A stretch of DNA of 23,800 bases, taken from the NCBI GenBank assembly GCA_021793635.1, contig JAJYSI010000007.1, positions 1-23,800 of the forward strand, read 5' to 3'. Made by a program: the position numbers and the translations under genes. Source of the DNA: Bacteroidota bacterium. Its GTDB lineage: Bacteria > Bacteroidota > Ignavibacteria > Ignavibacteriales > Ignavibacteriaceae. This document shows, one piece after another, positions 16,527 to 23,711 of this stretch. The notes below the pieces were generated by a model. That model did not search any database, was not told the DNA's origin, and saw only the letters and a program-made list of their open reading frames with translations. Numbering within the stretch: the stretch's first letter is position 1; each line of letters opens with the position of its first letter.

Positions 16527-17864
16527 CTATTCTAAAGAAAATTTAAAGCCCGATATAATTCTTTTGTTAATAAAAGCCACATGTATAAGATAAATAATTC
16601 CGGCAATAAGCGCTGTATAAGCTACTCCGTTTATGCCAAGGTTTTTTATGAGAAAAATATTTAATAGAACCGAAACCACTCCTATCAATATTTTGGGAGC
16701 AAGATATTTATTGGGTAGATTTAATGCCATACCCAAAACAGTATGCGCTTGTCCGGTAAAGAACATCCCTGTACCGAAACATAAAAGTGGAAGCAAGTAC
16801 CAATAAACCGTGTAACTTTTATTGCTTACTAACGAGATTAATTCTTTCCCGAAGAAATATGTAACTAAAGTTGAGAAAACTGAAATTACAAATATCATCA
16901 ACATATTTATACGGATGTAGTGGAAGCCCATTCTGACATTTTCGGCATTGCTAAGGTCAGAATATTGCTTGAAGATAATCGGAGTTGCAAACTCGGAGAT
17001 AATATTGTTTGGAATAATAACAAGCGCATTTACTATTGCCAGCATTATTGCGTAGATACCTACATCTGCTGTTGAAAGTAGTCCGTTGATAATCCATTTC
17101 TCGCCGTTCAGTTGAAGCCATCCGCTTAATCCCCATATTAAAAAAGGCAAAACGTACCGGAATAGTTTTGTACCCATTTCCTTGTGTGCACCTTTAATAA
17201 AGGCTTTGTCGTGTGCGGGTTCTTCCGGTAAAAATCTTTCGAAGAATTTTATCTTTATAAACGCAAATAAAATTGTATTAAACACCAGCGCAATAAAAAC
17301 ATTTTTAAGTTCTAAAAGATCAAAATGTTTTAACAAAACCAGGTAGGCTATAATCGCCGCTTTTTCAATACCTTGAATGATTGAGTTCTCTTTTCTTTTG
17401 CGAACGAGGTTCAACACAGAATTAAAAAACTCATCTACCTTAAAAGTGACTACATAAATTCCGGTAATTAAAAAGAAAAATGAAGATAATGGAAAGTTGA
17501 ATAGTGGCGAGAATAAATAAAACACTACCGCAAGTATGAAAAGCATAATTCCTGATATCAAAAGAACTCTGTAAATTAGTTTGACGAAAATATTGGAGAG
17601 TGATTTCTCAAGGTAGTGATAATAAAATCGTAAAAAACCCTGAAGCACAGGACCGTAAAAGAGCAATCCGAAAAATGCGGTAACAGTTATTACTAAAGTG
17701 TAAATCCCGTATTGAGCTGCACCCATGTTGGAAAGGATTTTTACAATTACAAAGCTCAAAACAACCGTTGTAAGCTGTCCTATGAATACCCAGCTCATCT
17801 CCGTAACCGAATCCGGGTTGATTTTTGATCGAATCAAATAAAAAAGCTTTTTAAATTGATCCAT
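16527..17864 (-). CDS. Polysaccharide flippase (Wzx-like, MOP superfamily)
   Basis: This 445-residue inner-membrane protein has about 12-14 hydrophobic helices, in line with Wzx-type lipid-linked oligosaccharide flippases. The early TM segments include EMSWVFIGQLTTVVLSFVIV and a glycine-rich TM2, and the middle has the typical SGWLQLNGEKWIINGLLSTADVGIYAIMLAIVNALVIIP stretch. The C-terminal half ends with IIYLIHVAFINKRI. It would turn the undecaprenyl-linked repeat unit made by the downstream transferases across the membrane. It is the first gene of the operon and has a divergent promoter region to the GT2-nadK operon. The name wzx is functionally reasonable, but flippases diverge too much for a firm symbol. 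Confidence 0.9.
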   Translation of the reverse strand: MDQFKKLFYLIRSKINPDSVTEMSWVFIGQLTTVVLSFVIVKILSNMGAAQYGIYTLVITVTAFFGLLFYGPVLQGFLRFYYHYLEKSLSNIFVKLIYRVLLISGIMLFILAVVFYLFSPLFNFPLSSFFFLITGIYVVTFKVDEFFNSVLNLVRKRKENSIIQGIEKAAIIAYLVLLKHFDLLELKNVFIALVFNTILFAFIKIKFFERFLPEEPAHDKAFIKGAHKEMGTKLFRYVLPFLIWGLSGWLQLNGEKWIINGLLSTADVGIYAIMLAIVNALVIIPNNIISEFATPIIFKQYSDLSNAENVRMGFHYIRINMLMIFVISVFSTLVTYFFGKELISLVSNKSYTVYWYLLPLLCFGTGMFFTGQAHTVLGMALNLPNKYLAPKILIGVVSVLLNIFLIKNLGINGVAYTALIAGIIYLIHVAFINKRIISGFKFSLE

Positions 17865-17954
17865 AACCAGGAAATTTGATTTCAGAATATTGTCCTCTGT
17901 AAATGGAATTCATTTATAATTTCCGCCGGATAGTTATTGCTCGTTTCTTAGCGA

Positions 17955-17962
17955 CAAATATA
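17955..17962 (-). promoter_or_regulatory. Possible Bacteroidota-type -7 box of the polysaccharide operon
   Basis: On the minus strand the octamer is TATATTTG, a perfect match to TAnnTTTG, about 90 nt before the flippase ATG. No TTG -33 element was seen at the right distance, so confidence is low. If used, it would drive all six polysaccharide genes. Confidence 0.25.
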
Positions 17963-18112
17963 GAAAAAATTACTCGTATTTTTATACTTTGTTATTGCAG
18001 GATAATCCGTAATTTTATCCAGTAAGAATCAAACTTCTATGCGATTTTGATTTTTAAGGTTCAAACAATGTGAGATTAGTAACTAATTAAATTAAACAAT
18101 TTACGATTTCTT

Positions 18113-18901
18113 TTGGAAAACAATAATAAAATATCTTCTATCGTAATCGCCAAGGACGAAGAACAAAACATTAAAAGATGCCTGCAAAGCCAGCTTTGCT
18201 GCATTAATGAAATTGTTGTCTTGGTGGATGAAAATTCTTCCGATAAAACTTTAGAAATTGTTAAATCTTTTCCGGAAATAAAATATGAAGTCGTAAGATG
18301 GATGGGTTTCGCGCAGACCAAACAATACGCACTCTCTTTAACGACAAACGATTGGATATTCTGGATTGACGCCGACGAAGTTATAACTGATGCGCTTGCT
18401 CAAGAATTGAATGAGTTTAAAGAGAAAGTTAATATGTTTCACGCTTACACCGTTCCGAGACTTGCGAACTTCTTGGGACGCTGGATTAAGCACAGCGGCT
18501 GGTACCCCGGAAGAGTAACAAGATTGTTTAATAAAAAATTTGCGCGCTTTAGTCAAAAAGATGTCCATGAAGATTTAATAGTTGATGGAAAGACAGGCAA
18601 CTTTAACGGCAATCTTCTCCATTACACAGACCCATCTATCAAACATTATTTCCAAAAGTTTAACAACTATACTTCGCTCGCCGCAGAAGAGTTGATTAAG
18701 AAGAATAAAAAATTCTCTGTCTCAGACATAATCCTTCGCCCCTTTTTCATTTTCATAAAAATGTATTTCCTCAAAATGGGATTCTTAGATGGAATCCAGG
18801 GTTTCATTCTCGCCGTGTTTTCGTCAGCGTATGTTTTTACGAAATATTGTAAATTTTGGGAGACCAAAAATAAAGATAACAACAATGGGGTTATGGAATA
18901 A
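18113..18901 (+). CDS. Glycosyltransferase family 2, WaaE/KdtX-like; TTG start
   Basis: An inverting GT-A transferase of 262 residues similar to the WaaE/LpsE group that modifies lipopolysaccharide core. The conserved domain begins almost at once: ISSIVIAKDEEQNI (7-20), VDENSSDKT (38-46), MGFAQTKQYAL, and the metal site WIDADE (84-89; D86 and D88). KHSGWYPGRVTRLFNKKFARF and VHEDLIVDGKTG complete the family pattern. A hydrophobic stretch (about 208-245) could anchor it. No ATG fits: the only upstream in-frame ATG (18068) is followed by TGA, and stops continue to 18085. The TTG at 18113 is therefore the most likely start. It lies divergent to the polysaccharide operon and 2 nt ahead of nadK. 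Confidence 0.9.
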   Translation: MENNNKISSIVIAKDEEQNIKRCLQSQLCCINEIVVLVDENSSDKTLEIVKSFPEIKYEVVRWMGFAQTKQYALSLTTNDWIFWIDADEVITDALAQELNEFKEKVNMFHAYTVPRLANFLGRWIKHSGWYPGRVTRLFNKKFARFSQKDVHEDLIVDGKTGNFNGNLLHYTDPSIKHYFQKFNNYTSLAAEELIKKNKKFSVSDIILRPFFIFIKMYFLKMGFLDGIQGFILAVFSSAYVFTKYCKFWETKNKDNNNGVME

Positions 18902-18903
18902 AA

Positions 18904-19794
18904 ATGACAATCGGTATAATCGCAAATATAAATAAGCCCAAAGTAGTTGAAGTTGTTTCTAACTTTGTTAGAAAACTTAAAGCAAACGGAATGAGTTTTC
19001 TTATCAGCGAAGCTTTACTTGTCAAGAAAGATCTCCTTACTGAAAAAACCAACAAATCAAATTTTGTAAACGATGACAAGCTTTGTAAAAATTCGGATAT
19101 AATTATTTCTATCGGCGGTGACGGCACAATGCTTGCAACAGCCTACAAAGCACAGTTCCACAATACTCCCGTGCTGGGCGTTAATCTTGGAAAGCTCGGA
19201 TTTCTTGTTGAAGCTAACGTCAACCAAATGGATATTTTTATTGATGAAATAAAAAACGGTAATTACGAAATTGAAGAGAGAATGATCATTGAAAGCCAAT
19301 GTTGCGGACATATCCTTGAAAAACTTTACGCAATAAATGATTTTGTTATCGACAAAGCCGGCTGGCCTAAAATGATTGATATAAATATTGCGGTCGACTC
19401 AGAATATCTTACAACTTTTGCCGCTGATGGTTTGATAATTTCTACGCCAACCGGTTCAACAGGCTATTCACTTTCTGTTGGCGGACCAATTGTAAGCCCT
19501 AAAACCGATGTTATAATTTTATCGCCGATTTCTCCGCATAGCTTAACAGTAAGACCAATAGTTTTTCCCGGCAATGAGGAAATTTCAATAAAAGCAAATT
19601 CGCTTTATAAAGAAATCCAGGTTAACTGCGATGGTCAGCGGGTATTTTCATTTGCCCCTCCGCTTGAACTAAAAATTAAAAAAAGCCCGCGCCCGCTTAA
19701 GTTAGTTCACACTTCGTTTTCAAGCTACTTTGAAACGCTTCGTACTAAACTCCTTTGGGGTATTGACCTTAGAAATAATAATCTTCACAAATAG
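18904..19794 (+). CDS. nadK: NAD kinase
   Basis: Phosphorylates NAD to NADP in the cytoplasm using ATP or polyphosphate. The 296-residue protein has the ATP/NAD-binding GGDGT at 71-75, LGVNLGKLGFLVE (91-103), a NDFVIDK motif (145-151) where NE/ND contacts the nicotinamide ribose, and the second conserved block ADGLIISTPTGSTGYSLSVGGP (174-195). The C-terminal VNCDGQ is also typical. The length is normal. The gene starts 2 nt after the GT2 stop and 8 nt before the thioredoxin-like gene, suggesting an operon; the link to sugar transfer may be incidental. A GGAATAAAA sequence precedes the ATG. Confidence 0.96.
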   Translation: MTIGIIANINKPKVVEVVSNFVRKLKANGMSFLISEALLVKKDLLTEKTNKSNFVNDDKLCKNSDIIISIGGDGTMLATAYKAQFHNTPVLGVNLGKLGFLVEANVNQMDIFIDEIKNGNYEIEERMIIESQCCGHILEKLYAINDFVIDKAGWPKMIDINIAVDSEYLTTFAADGLIISTPTGSTGYSLSVGGPIVSPKTDVIILSPISPHSLTVRPIVFPGNEEISIKANSLYKEIQVNCDGQRVFSFAPPLELKIKKSPRPLKLVHTSFSSYFETLRTKLLWGIDLRNNNLHK

Positions 19795-19802
19795 GTATAA
19801 CA

Positions 19803-20315
19803 ATGAAAAGTGTTTTCCTTCTCTCATTTTTTTTTATCTTAGGATTTAAAGCTATGGCTCAAAATAAAGATACGGTGGTTACCGATATTTTATCCGGCAG
19901 ACCTATGCTGCTCGGCGTTTGCAACCGGGAAGCTTTGAAGGATACAAGTTTTTACTGGTGGTTTGAGTCAGAATACGACCTTTATAATGTTGATACCACT
20001 TCGCTTGAAAAGTTATCCGGAAAGATGAATGATATAAAAATCACTGTGGTTATGGGAACATGGTGCAGCGACAGCCGTAGAGAAGTCCCTCGCTTATTCA
20101 AAATTTTAGATTTCCTGAAATATCCATCGGATAATGTTTACATGATTATGGTCGGTAGAGATAGAAAAGGAAAGGGCAACGAAGCCGATAGCCTGGATAT
20201 TGAAAGAGTTCCAACGATTATTTTTTATCGTGGTGGTAAAGAACTCGGAAGAATTATTGAATCGCCCACAGTAACTCTTGAAAAAGATATGTTAAAGATT
20301 ATAGATCCTGAATAG
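19803..20315 (+). CDS. Exported thioredoxin-fold protein with a C-x-D-S motif
   Basis: A 170-residue protein with an N-terminal signal peptide (hydrophobic LLSFFFILGF then AMAQ, cleavage probably after A19), so exported to the periplasm. The thioredoxin fold spans about 72-170: IKITVVMGTWCSDSRREVPRL (79-99) places W87-C88-S89-D90-S91 at the normal active-site position, and the cis-Pro loop is RVPTIIF. The second cysteine of the usual CxxC is Ser, so it is unlikely to be a classic disulfide oxidoreductase, though C40 is available nearby. The WC(G/S)DSRREVPR motif belongs to a Bacteroidota-type family usually labelled thioredoxin-like, whose function is not established. Last gene of the GT2-nadK operon. 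Confidence 0.85.
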   Translation: MKSVFLLSFFFILGFKAMAQNKDTVVTDILSGRPMLLGVCNREALKDTSFYWWFESEYDLYNVDTTSLEKLSGKMNDIKITVVMGTWCSDSRREVPRLFKILDFLKYPSDNVYMIMVGRDRKGKGNEADSLDIERVPTIIFYRGGKELGRIIESPTVTLEKDMLKIIDPE

Positions 20316-20407
20316 TCGCCGGGTAAAGTCTTTTCAAATTTAAGTTGCAGAATAAAATTTAACTCAACAAAAACTTGGACTTGAACCTGAACTTTTTTAG
20401 CTCCTCT

Positions 20408-20881
20408 TTACTTGCGGCGCTCATATTTTCCCATCAATTCTCCTTCGGCAAGAATATGGCCTTCCATTGCTTTAAGCAACTGGTTTTTTGTCGGTCCCGA
20501 TTCGAGATGATGATGAAGTATCGTATCCAATCCGTAAATCTTAAAAATATATCGATGTGGTTTTCCGGGAGGGGGGCACGGACCGCCGTATGCAACATGA
20601 CCGAAACTATTTGTTCCTACCATTACTTCGTCAGGAATGTTTCTTGAAGGAGTAACATCTTCGTGAAGTTCCTTCAAATTGGCGGGAATATTATAAATTA
20701 TCCAATGTACAAAATCACCGCCTGGTGCATCCGGATCGCTTAAAATTATTGCAAATGATTTTATTCCATTTGTTGTTTCGGTCCAATGTAATTGCGGAGA
20801 AATATTGCTGCCTTCGCATGTGTATTTGGCAGGAATAAATTCCCCACTCTTAAACGAAGAGCTGTGAATTTTGATTTCCAT
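20408..20881 (-). CDS. YbhB/YbcL family Raf-kinase-inhibitor-like (PEBP) protein
   Basis: The 157-residue core has the PEBP signatures DPDAPGGDFVHWIIYNIP (49-66) and GPCPPPGKPHRY (100-111), with the ligand-binding His residues H59 and H109, typical of bacterial YbhB/YbcL proteins. The ligand is unknown; anion or phospholipid head-group binding is known for the family. The start at 20881 is supported by AAAAAAGGAG about nine nucleotides upstream. The same frame extends upstream to an ATG at 21025, adding 48 residues with a hydrophobic run (FFLFLVLMNYNLINLFSQ) that might be a signal peptide. If the longer form is made, the protein would be exported. It is a single gene, convergent with the thioredoxin-like gene and divergent from hemL. 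Confidence 0.88.
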   Translation of the reverse strand: MEIKIHSSSFKSGEFIPAKYTCEGSNISPQLHWTETTNGIKSFAIILSDPDAPGGDFVHWIIYNIPANLKELHEDVTPSRNIPDEVMVGTNSFGHVAYGGPCPPPGKPHRYIFKIYGLDTILHHHLESGPTKNQLLKAMEGHILAEGELMGKYERRK

Positions 20882-21025
20882 TTTTTTATGCTCCTTTTTT
20901 GTTTGAGAAAACAAATTAATTAGATTATAATTCATTAAAACAAGAAAAAGAAAAAATGATAATCTATAAATTTTAGCGGAAGAGGATGAATTAGAAAAAT
21001 CCAGGTGTAATAATAAATTTTTCAT

Positions 21026-21364
21026 AATGAAACTCTTAAATTACTTTGGATAAATTAAAGCTTTAACAACTGTTTATCAACTCCTATTCTAATTTTATTA
21101 TAACCATTCTAATTTTTAATTACTATTTGATGTTATGCAACCTTTCGAATACCTGTCTGCCGCCAGGCAGGTTGTAAAAATGAAGTGATGGAATAGATTA
21201 TTTTTTCCATTATTCCAACATTCTATTACTCCATTTGTCTAATCTTAATTGCAGGATCTGTTTTCATTCCTGCAAGCTACATTTTTCCGATTATCCTGAA
21301 TTTCTTAATTGAAATTATTATTAAATTTAGCCTTAAATTATTATACATATAGAAACGGAAAAAT
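21026..21364. other. Divergent intergenic region of YbhB and hemL, with two palindromes
   Basis: About 340 nt without a credible gene. One hairpin is ACCTGTCTG/CAGGCAGGT (21151-21159 and 21164-21172, loop CCGC, one G-U pair). A second is TTGCAGGA/TCCTGCAA (21249-21256 and 21268-21275). The first resembles dispersed CCTG-CAGG palindromes common in this bacterial group. I could not locate a convincing hemL promoter; only AT-rich sequence precedes its ATG. Confidence 0.6.
21151..21172. repeat. Short dispersed-type palindrome (CCTG...CAGG)
   Basis: A 9-bp stem with one G-U pair and a CCGC loop, GC-rich in an AT-rich intergenic background. It is probably a degenerate copy of a repeat family; no second copy was seen in the window. 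Confidence 0.5.
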
Positions 21365-22678
21365 ATGAAAACATCCAAAAGCGAAAGTCTGTTTAAAGAA
21401 GCTATTAAATATATACCCGGAGGAGTAAATTCCCCCGTTAGGGCATTTAAATCTGTCGGCGGCAACCCCTTGTTTATAGCAAAAGGAGAAGGCTCAAAAA
21501 TTTACGATGTTGACGGAAATGAATTTATAGAATATATCGGAAGTTGGGGACCGCATTTATTCGGACACAATCCGCCGTTCATTAAAGAAGCATTATTAAA
21601 AGCCGTCGAGAACGGAACAAGCTTCGGCGCTCCAACGGAGCTGGAAGTAAAAATGGCAAAGCTTATTTCGGAACTCGTTCCATCCGTCGAAATGGTACGC
21701 ATGGTAAACAGCGGAACCGAAGCTACGATGAGCGCAATTCGCACAGCACGCGGTTACACCGGCAAAGAAAAATTTATAAAGTTTGAAGGATGTTATCATG
21801 GTCATGCGGATTATTTTCTTATTAAAGCAGGATCCGGAGCGCTAACTCTTGGAATCCCTACAAGCCCCGGAGTCACAAAAGGCAATGCAGCTGATACTTT
21901 GCTTGCAGATTATAATGATATTGATTCAGTCAAAAAACTGATCCTTCAAAATAAATCTGCCAACCGAACCGGCAAAAATGATATTGCCGCCGTAATTATT
22001 GAACCTATTGCCGGGAACATGGGAGTCGTCCGGGCATCGGATAATTTTCTTACAGAACTAAGAGAAATTTGTGATGAAGAAAATATTGTTTTGATATTTG
22101 ATGAAGTAATGACCGGTTTTAGAGTAGCACGCGGCGGCGCTCAAGAAATTTTTAATATTAGACCCGATCTAACTACATTCGGAAAAATTATTGGCGGAGG
22201 CTTGCCTGTTGGAGCGTTCGGAGGTAAAAAGGAAATTATGGAAATGGTTGCGCCAAGTGGCTCCGTCTATCAAGCAGGAACATTAAGCGGAAATCCATTG
22301 GCTATGGCAGCGGGGTTTGCTGCATTAACCTATATTAAAGATAATCCTGAAGTTTATACGCTGCTTGAAGAAAAATCTGCTTACCTTGAAAACGGAATAA
22401 AAGAAAATCTTAAATCACTTAAAAAAAATTATGCGTTTAACAGAGTGGGGTCAATGTCTACCTTATTCTTTGTCGAAGGCGAAGTTGATAGCTTTAAGTC
22501 GGCAGTGAAATCAGATACCGCACTATATGGAAAGTATTTTCATGAAATGTTAATACGCGGAATTTATCTCGCCCCTGCACAGTTTGAAGCAGCATTTATT
22601 TCAACTGCGCATACCAAAGAAGATCTTGATAAAACAATTAAAGCAAATCATGAAGCAATTAAACTCCTGACAAAATGA
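21365..22678 (+). CDS. hemL: Glutamate-1-semialdehyde 2,1-aminomutase
   Basis: A PLP enzyme of the class III aminotransferase fold that converts glutamate-1-semialdehyde to 5-aminolevulinate, the committed end of the C5 route to tetrapyrroles. In the 437 residues the visible motifs are [10 protein letters not shown] (19-28), NSGTEA (115-120), [20 protein letters not shown] (143-162), FDEVMTGFR (245-253, with D246 contacting the PLP nitrogen), and [16 protein letters not shown] (272-287), where K274 forms the Schiff base. The C-terminal [23 protein letters not shown] reaches a normal length, so the gene appears complete although its stop lies at the junction with a truncated barrel gene. GAAACGGAAAAAT precedes the ATG. 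The gene implies the C5 pathway; hemA is not in the window. Confidence 0.97.
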   Translation: MKTSKSESLFKEAIKYIPGGVNSPVRAFKSVGGNPLFIAKGEGSKIYDVDGNEFIEYIGSWGPHLFGHNPPFIKEALLKAVENGTSFGAPTELEVKMAKLISELVPSVEMVRMVNSGTEATMSAIRTARGYTGKEKFIKFEGCYHGHADYFLIKAGSGALTLGIPTSPGVTKGNAADTLLADYNDIDSVKKLILQNKSANRTGKNDIAAVIIEPIAGNMGVVRASDNFLTELREICDEENIVLIFDEVMTGFRVARGGAQEIFNIRPDLTTFGKIIGGGLPVGAFGGKKEIMEMVAPSGSVYQAGTLSGNPLAMAAGFAALTYIKDNPEVYTLLEEKSAYLENGIKENLKSLKKNYAFNRVGSMSTLFFVEGEVDSFKSAVKSDTALYGKYFHEMLIRGIYLAPAQFEAAFISTAHTKEDLDKTIKANHEAIKLLTK

Positions 22679-22679
22679 C

Positions 22680-23168
22680 GTACCTAGCGGTGCCGGGACA
22701 AAAACCGGTTTGGTTATTGGTGGTTTTATGACCTACAATTTCATTCCAATGTTTGGTTTACAACCCGAAGTTTTATATTCAATGAAAGGTGCATCTGGAA
22801 CAACCCAAAGTGTTAGCTATACCTTTTCGTTAAATTACATTGAAATACCCGTTCTTCTAAAGTTTTATATTCCTTTAGCGCCGGGTTCTCCTATAAGCGC
22901 AAATCTTTATGCCGGTCCTGATTTTGCTTTTAACGTAGCCTCAAGTGTAGATGTAACTTTTAATGGACAAACCACAACGACTGATCAAAAAAATATTACA
23001 AAAGGGTTTGATTTTAACATTATGTTCGGGGGTGGTCTCGGTTTTAATGTTGGCCCAACGACTTTGGGGATTGAGCTGCGATATTCTTTAGGGACCGGAA
23101 CGGCAGCAAGCGATGGAACTGATGTTAAAAATGGAGTTTTTGCTCTTCTTGCAAGTGTTACTTTCTAA
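22680..23168 (+). pseudogene. 5'-truncated outer-membrane beta-barrel (PorT-like) gene
   Basis: The reading frame is open from just after an in-frame TGA at 22668-22670 and runs to TAA 23166-23168, without any ATG until 22728. It encodes [12 protein letters not shown], then alternating strands (LVIGGFMTYNFIPMFGLQPEVLYSMKGA; SLNYIEIPVLLKFYIPL; ANLYAGPDFAFNVA; FNIMFGGGLGFNVG; LGIELRYSLGTG; VFALLASVTF). The family, PorT-like outer membrane barrels of about 190-210 residues, normally begins with a signal peptide and a first strand (GxKGGLNxAN), absent here. About 40-50 residues seem missing. The C-terminal strand ends in an aromatic (VTF) as expected, and a strong terminator follows. Without a signal peptide the product should not reach the outer membrane. 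It abuts hemL with no intergenic sequence. Confidence 0.8.
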
Positions 23169-23181
23169 TCTAATCAAATTG

Positions 23182-23217
23182 GAAGAAGCTATCTAAAGGG
23201 ATAGCTTCTTCTTTTTT
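23182..23217 (+). terminator. Strong rho-independent terminator after the barrel gene
   Basis: A perfect 12-bp stem, GAAGAAGCTATC (23182-23193) with GATAGCTTCTTC (23200-23211), closes a 6-nt loop and is followed by six T (23212-23217). It lies 14 nt after the barrel stop codon and should also end hemL transcription. Confidence 0.93.
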
Positions 23218-23270
23218 ATACTACACTTCTTCTCATAACATATTATCTGTTTTATTTCTTCTCTTTCTCC

Positions 23271-23425
23271 TGTCATTCCAACTGATCCGGCGCAGACTCC
23301 TATGCATAAAAACCCCCAGCTCCTCCTTGTCATTGAGACTGAGCCTGCCTGTCCGAGGCTGTTGCACAACTCCAAAATGTCATTTCGACCGGAGGGCCTG
23401 CCCCGTTTGCGGGGAGAAATCCTAT
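23271..23425. repeat. Cluster of three degenerate TGTCATT dispersed-repeat units
   Basis: TGTCATT begins at 23271, 23328 and 23378. Copies one and three share a downstream ending, TCCTATG-YA-YAA, and copy three has the form TGTCATTTCGACCGGAG...GGGGAGAAATCC with an internal stem CCCCG/CGGGG (23401-23405 and 23410-23414). This matches my memory of an intergenic repeat (TCATTTCGA...GAGAAATC) widespread in Bacteroidota-group genomes. Copy two contains the palindromic GTTGCACAAC (23361-23370). The ORFs crossing this region read through repeat sequence and are rejected. Confidence 0.65.
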
Positions 23426-23678
23426 GTACAAGCTCAATACCCAAAATAATCATTGAATTTTTCAGTCGATTCCGCCGCGTAATATTTCTTAACAACCCTT
23501 CCATTGCGGATTGGCGCGCTTTACGACATTTCTATTTCTTTCTTGATTCAAAAATTATAATTTAATATTTTGATATAGAACAACATTATTTCTTTTTCTT
23601 TACGCCCTATAATTTTATAGCTGATACTAGCGAATTCTTCCAATACAATTCAAAAAGGGAAAACAAATTAAAACTAAT

Positions 23679-23711
23679 CTGAATACACTCTCAATGCACT
23701 CTGAATGCACT
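23679..23711 (+). repeat. Three tandem 11-bp units
   Basis: The units CTGAATACACT, CTCAATGCACT and CTGAATGCACT follow one another without spacer. They differ at one or two positions, so this is an imperfect short tandem array. It is not followed by further copies. Confidence 0.8.

Noticed and set aside
20375..20647. 90-residue plus-strand ORF opposite the YbhB gene
   Set aside because: It is antisense to a gene with clear PEBP motifs and has no family resemblance.
22675..22731. Short ORF starting at the ATG that overlaps the hemL TGA
   Set aside because: It is only about 18 codons and out of frame with the barrel protein, so it cannot be the barrel start.
23193..23504. 103-residue minus-strand ORF
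   Set aside because: It translates straight through the TGTCATT repeat cluster and the terminator; the protein is basic, low in hydrophobic core residues and matches no family.
23302..23565. 87-residue plus-strand ORF
   Set aside because: It covers the same repeat cluster in the opposite direction, with no ribosome binding site and no recognisable motif.
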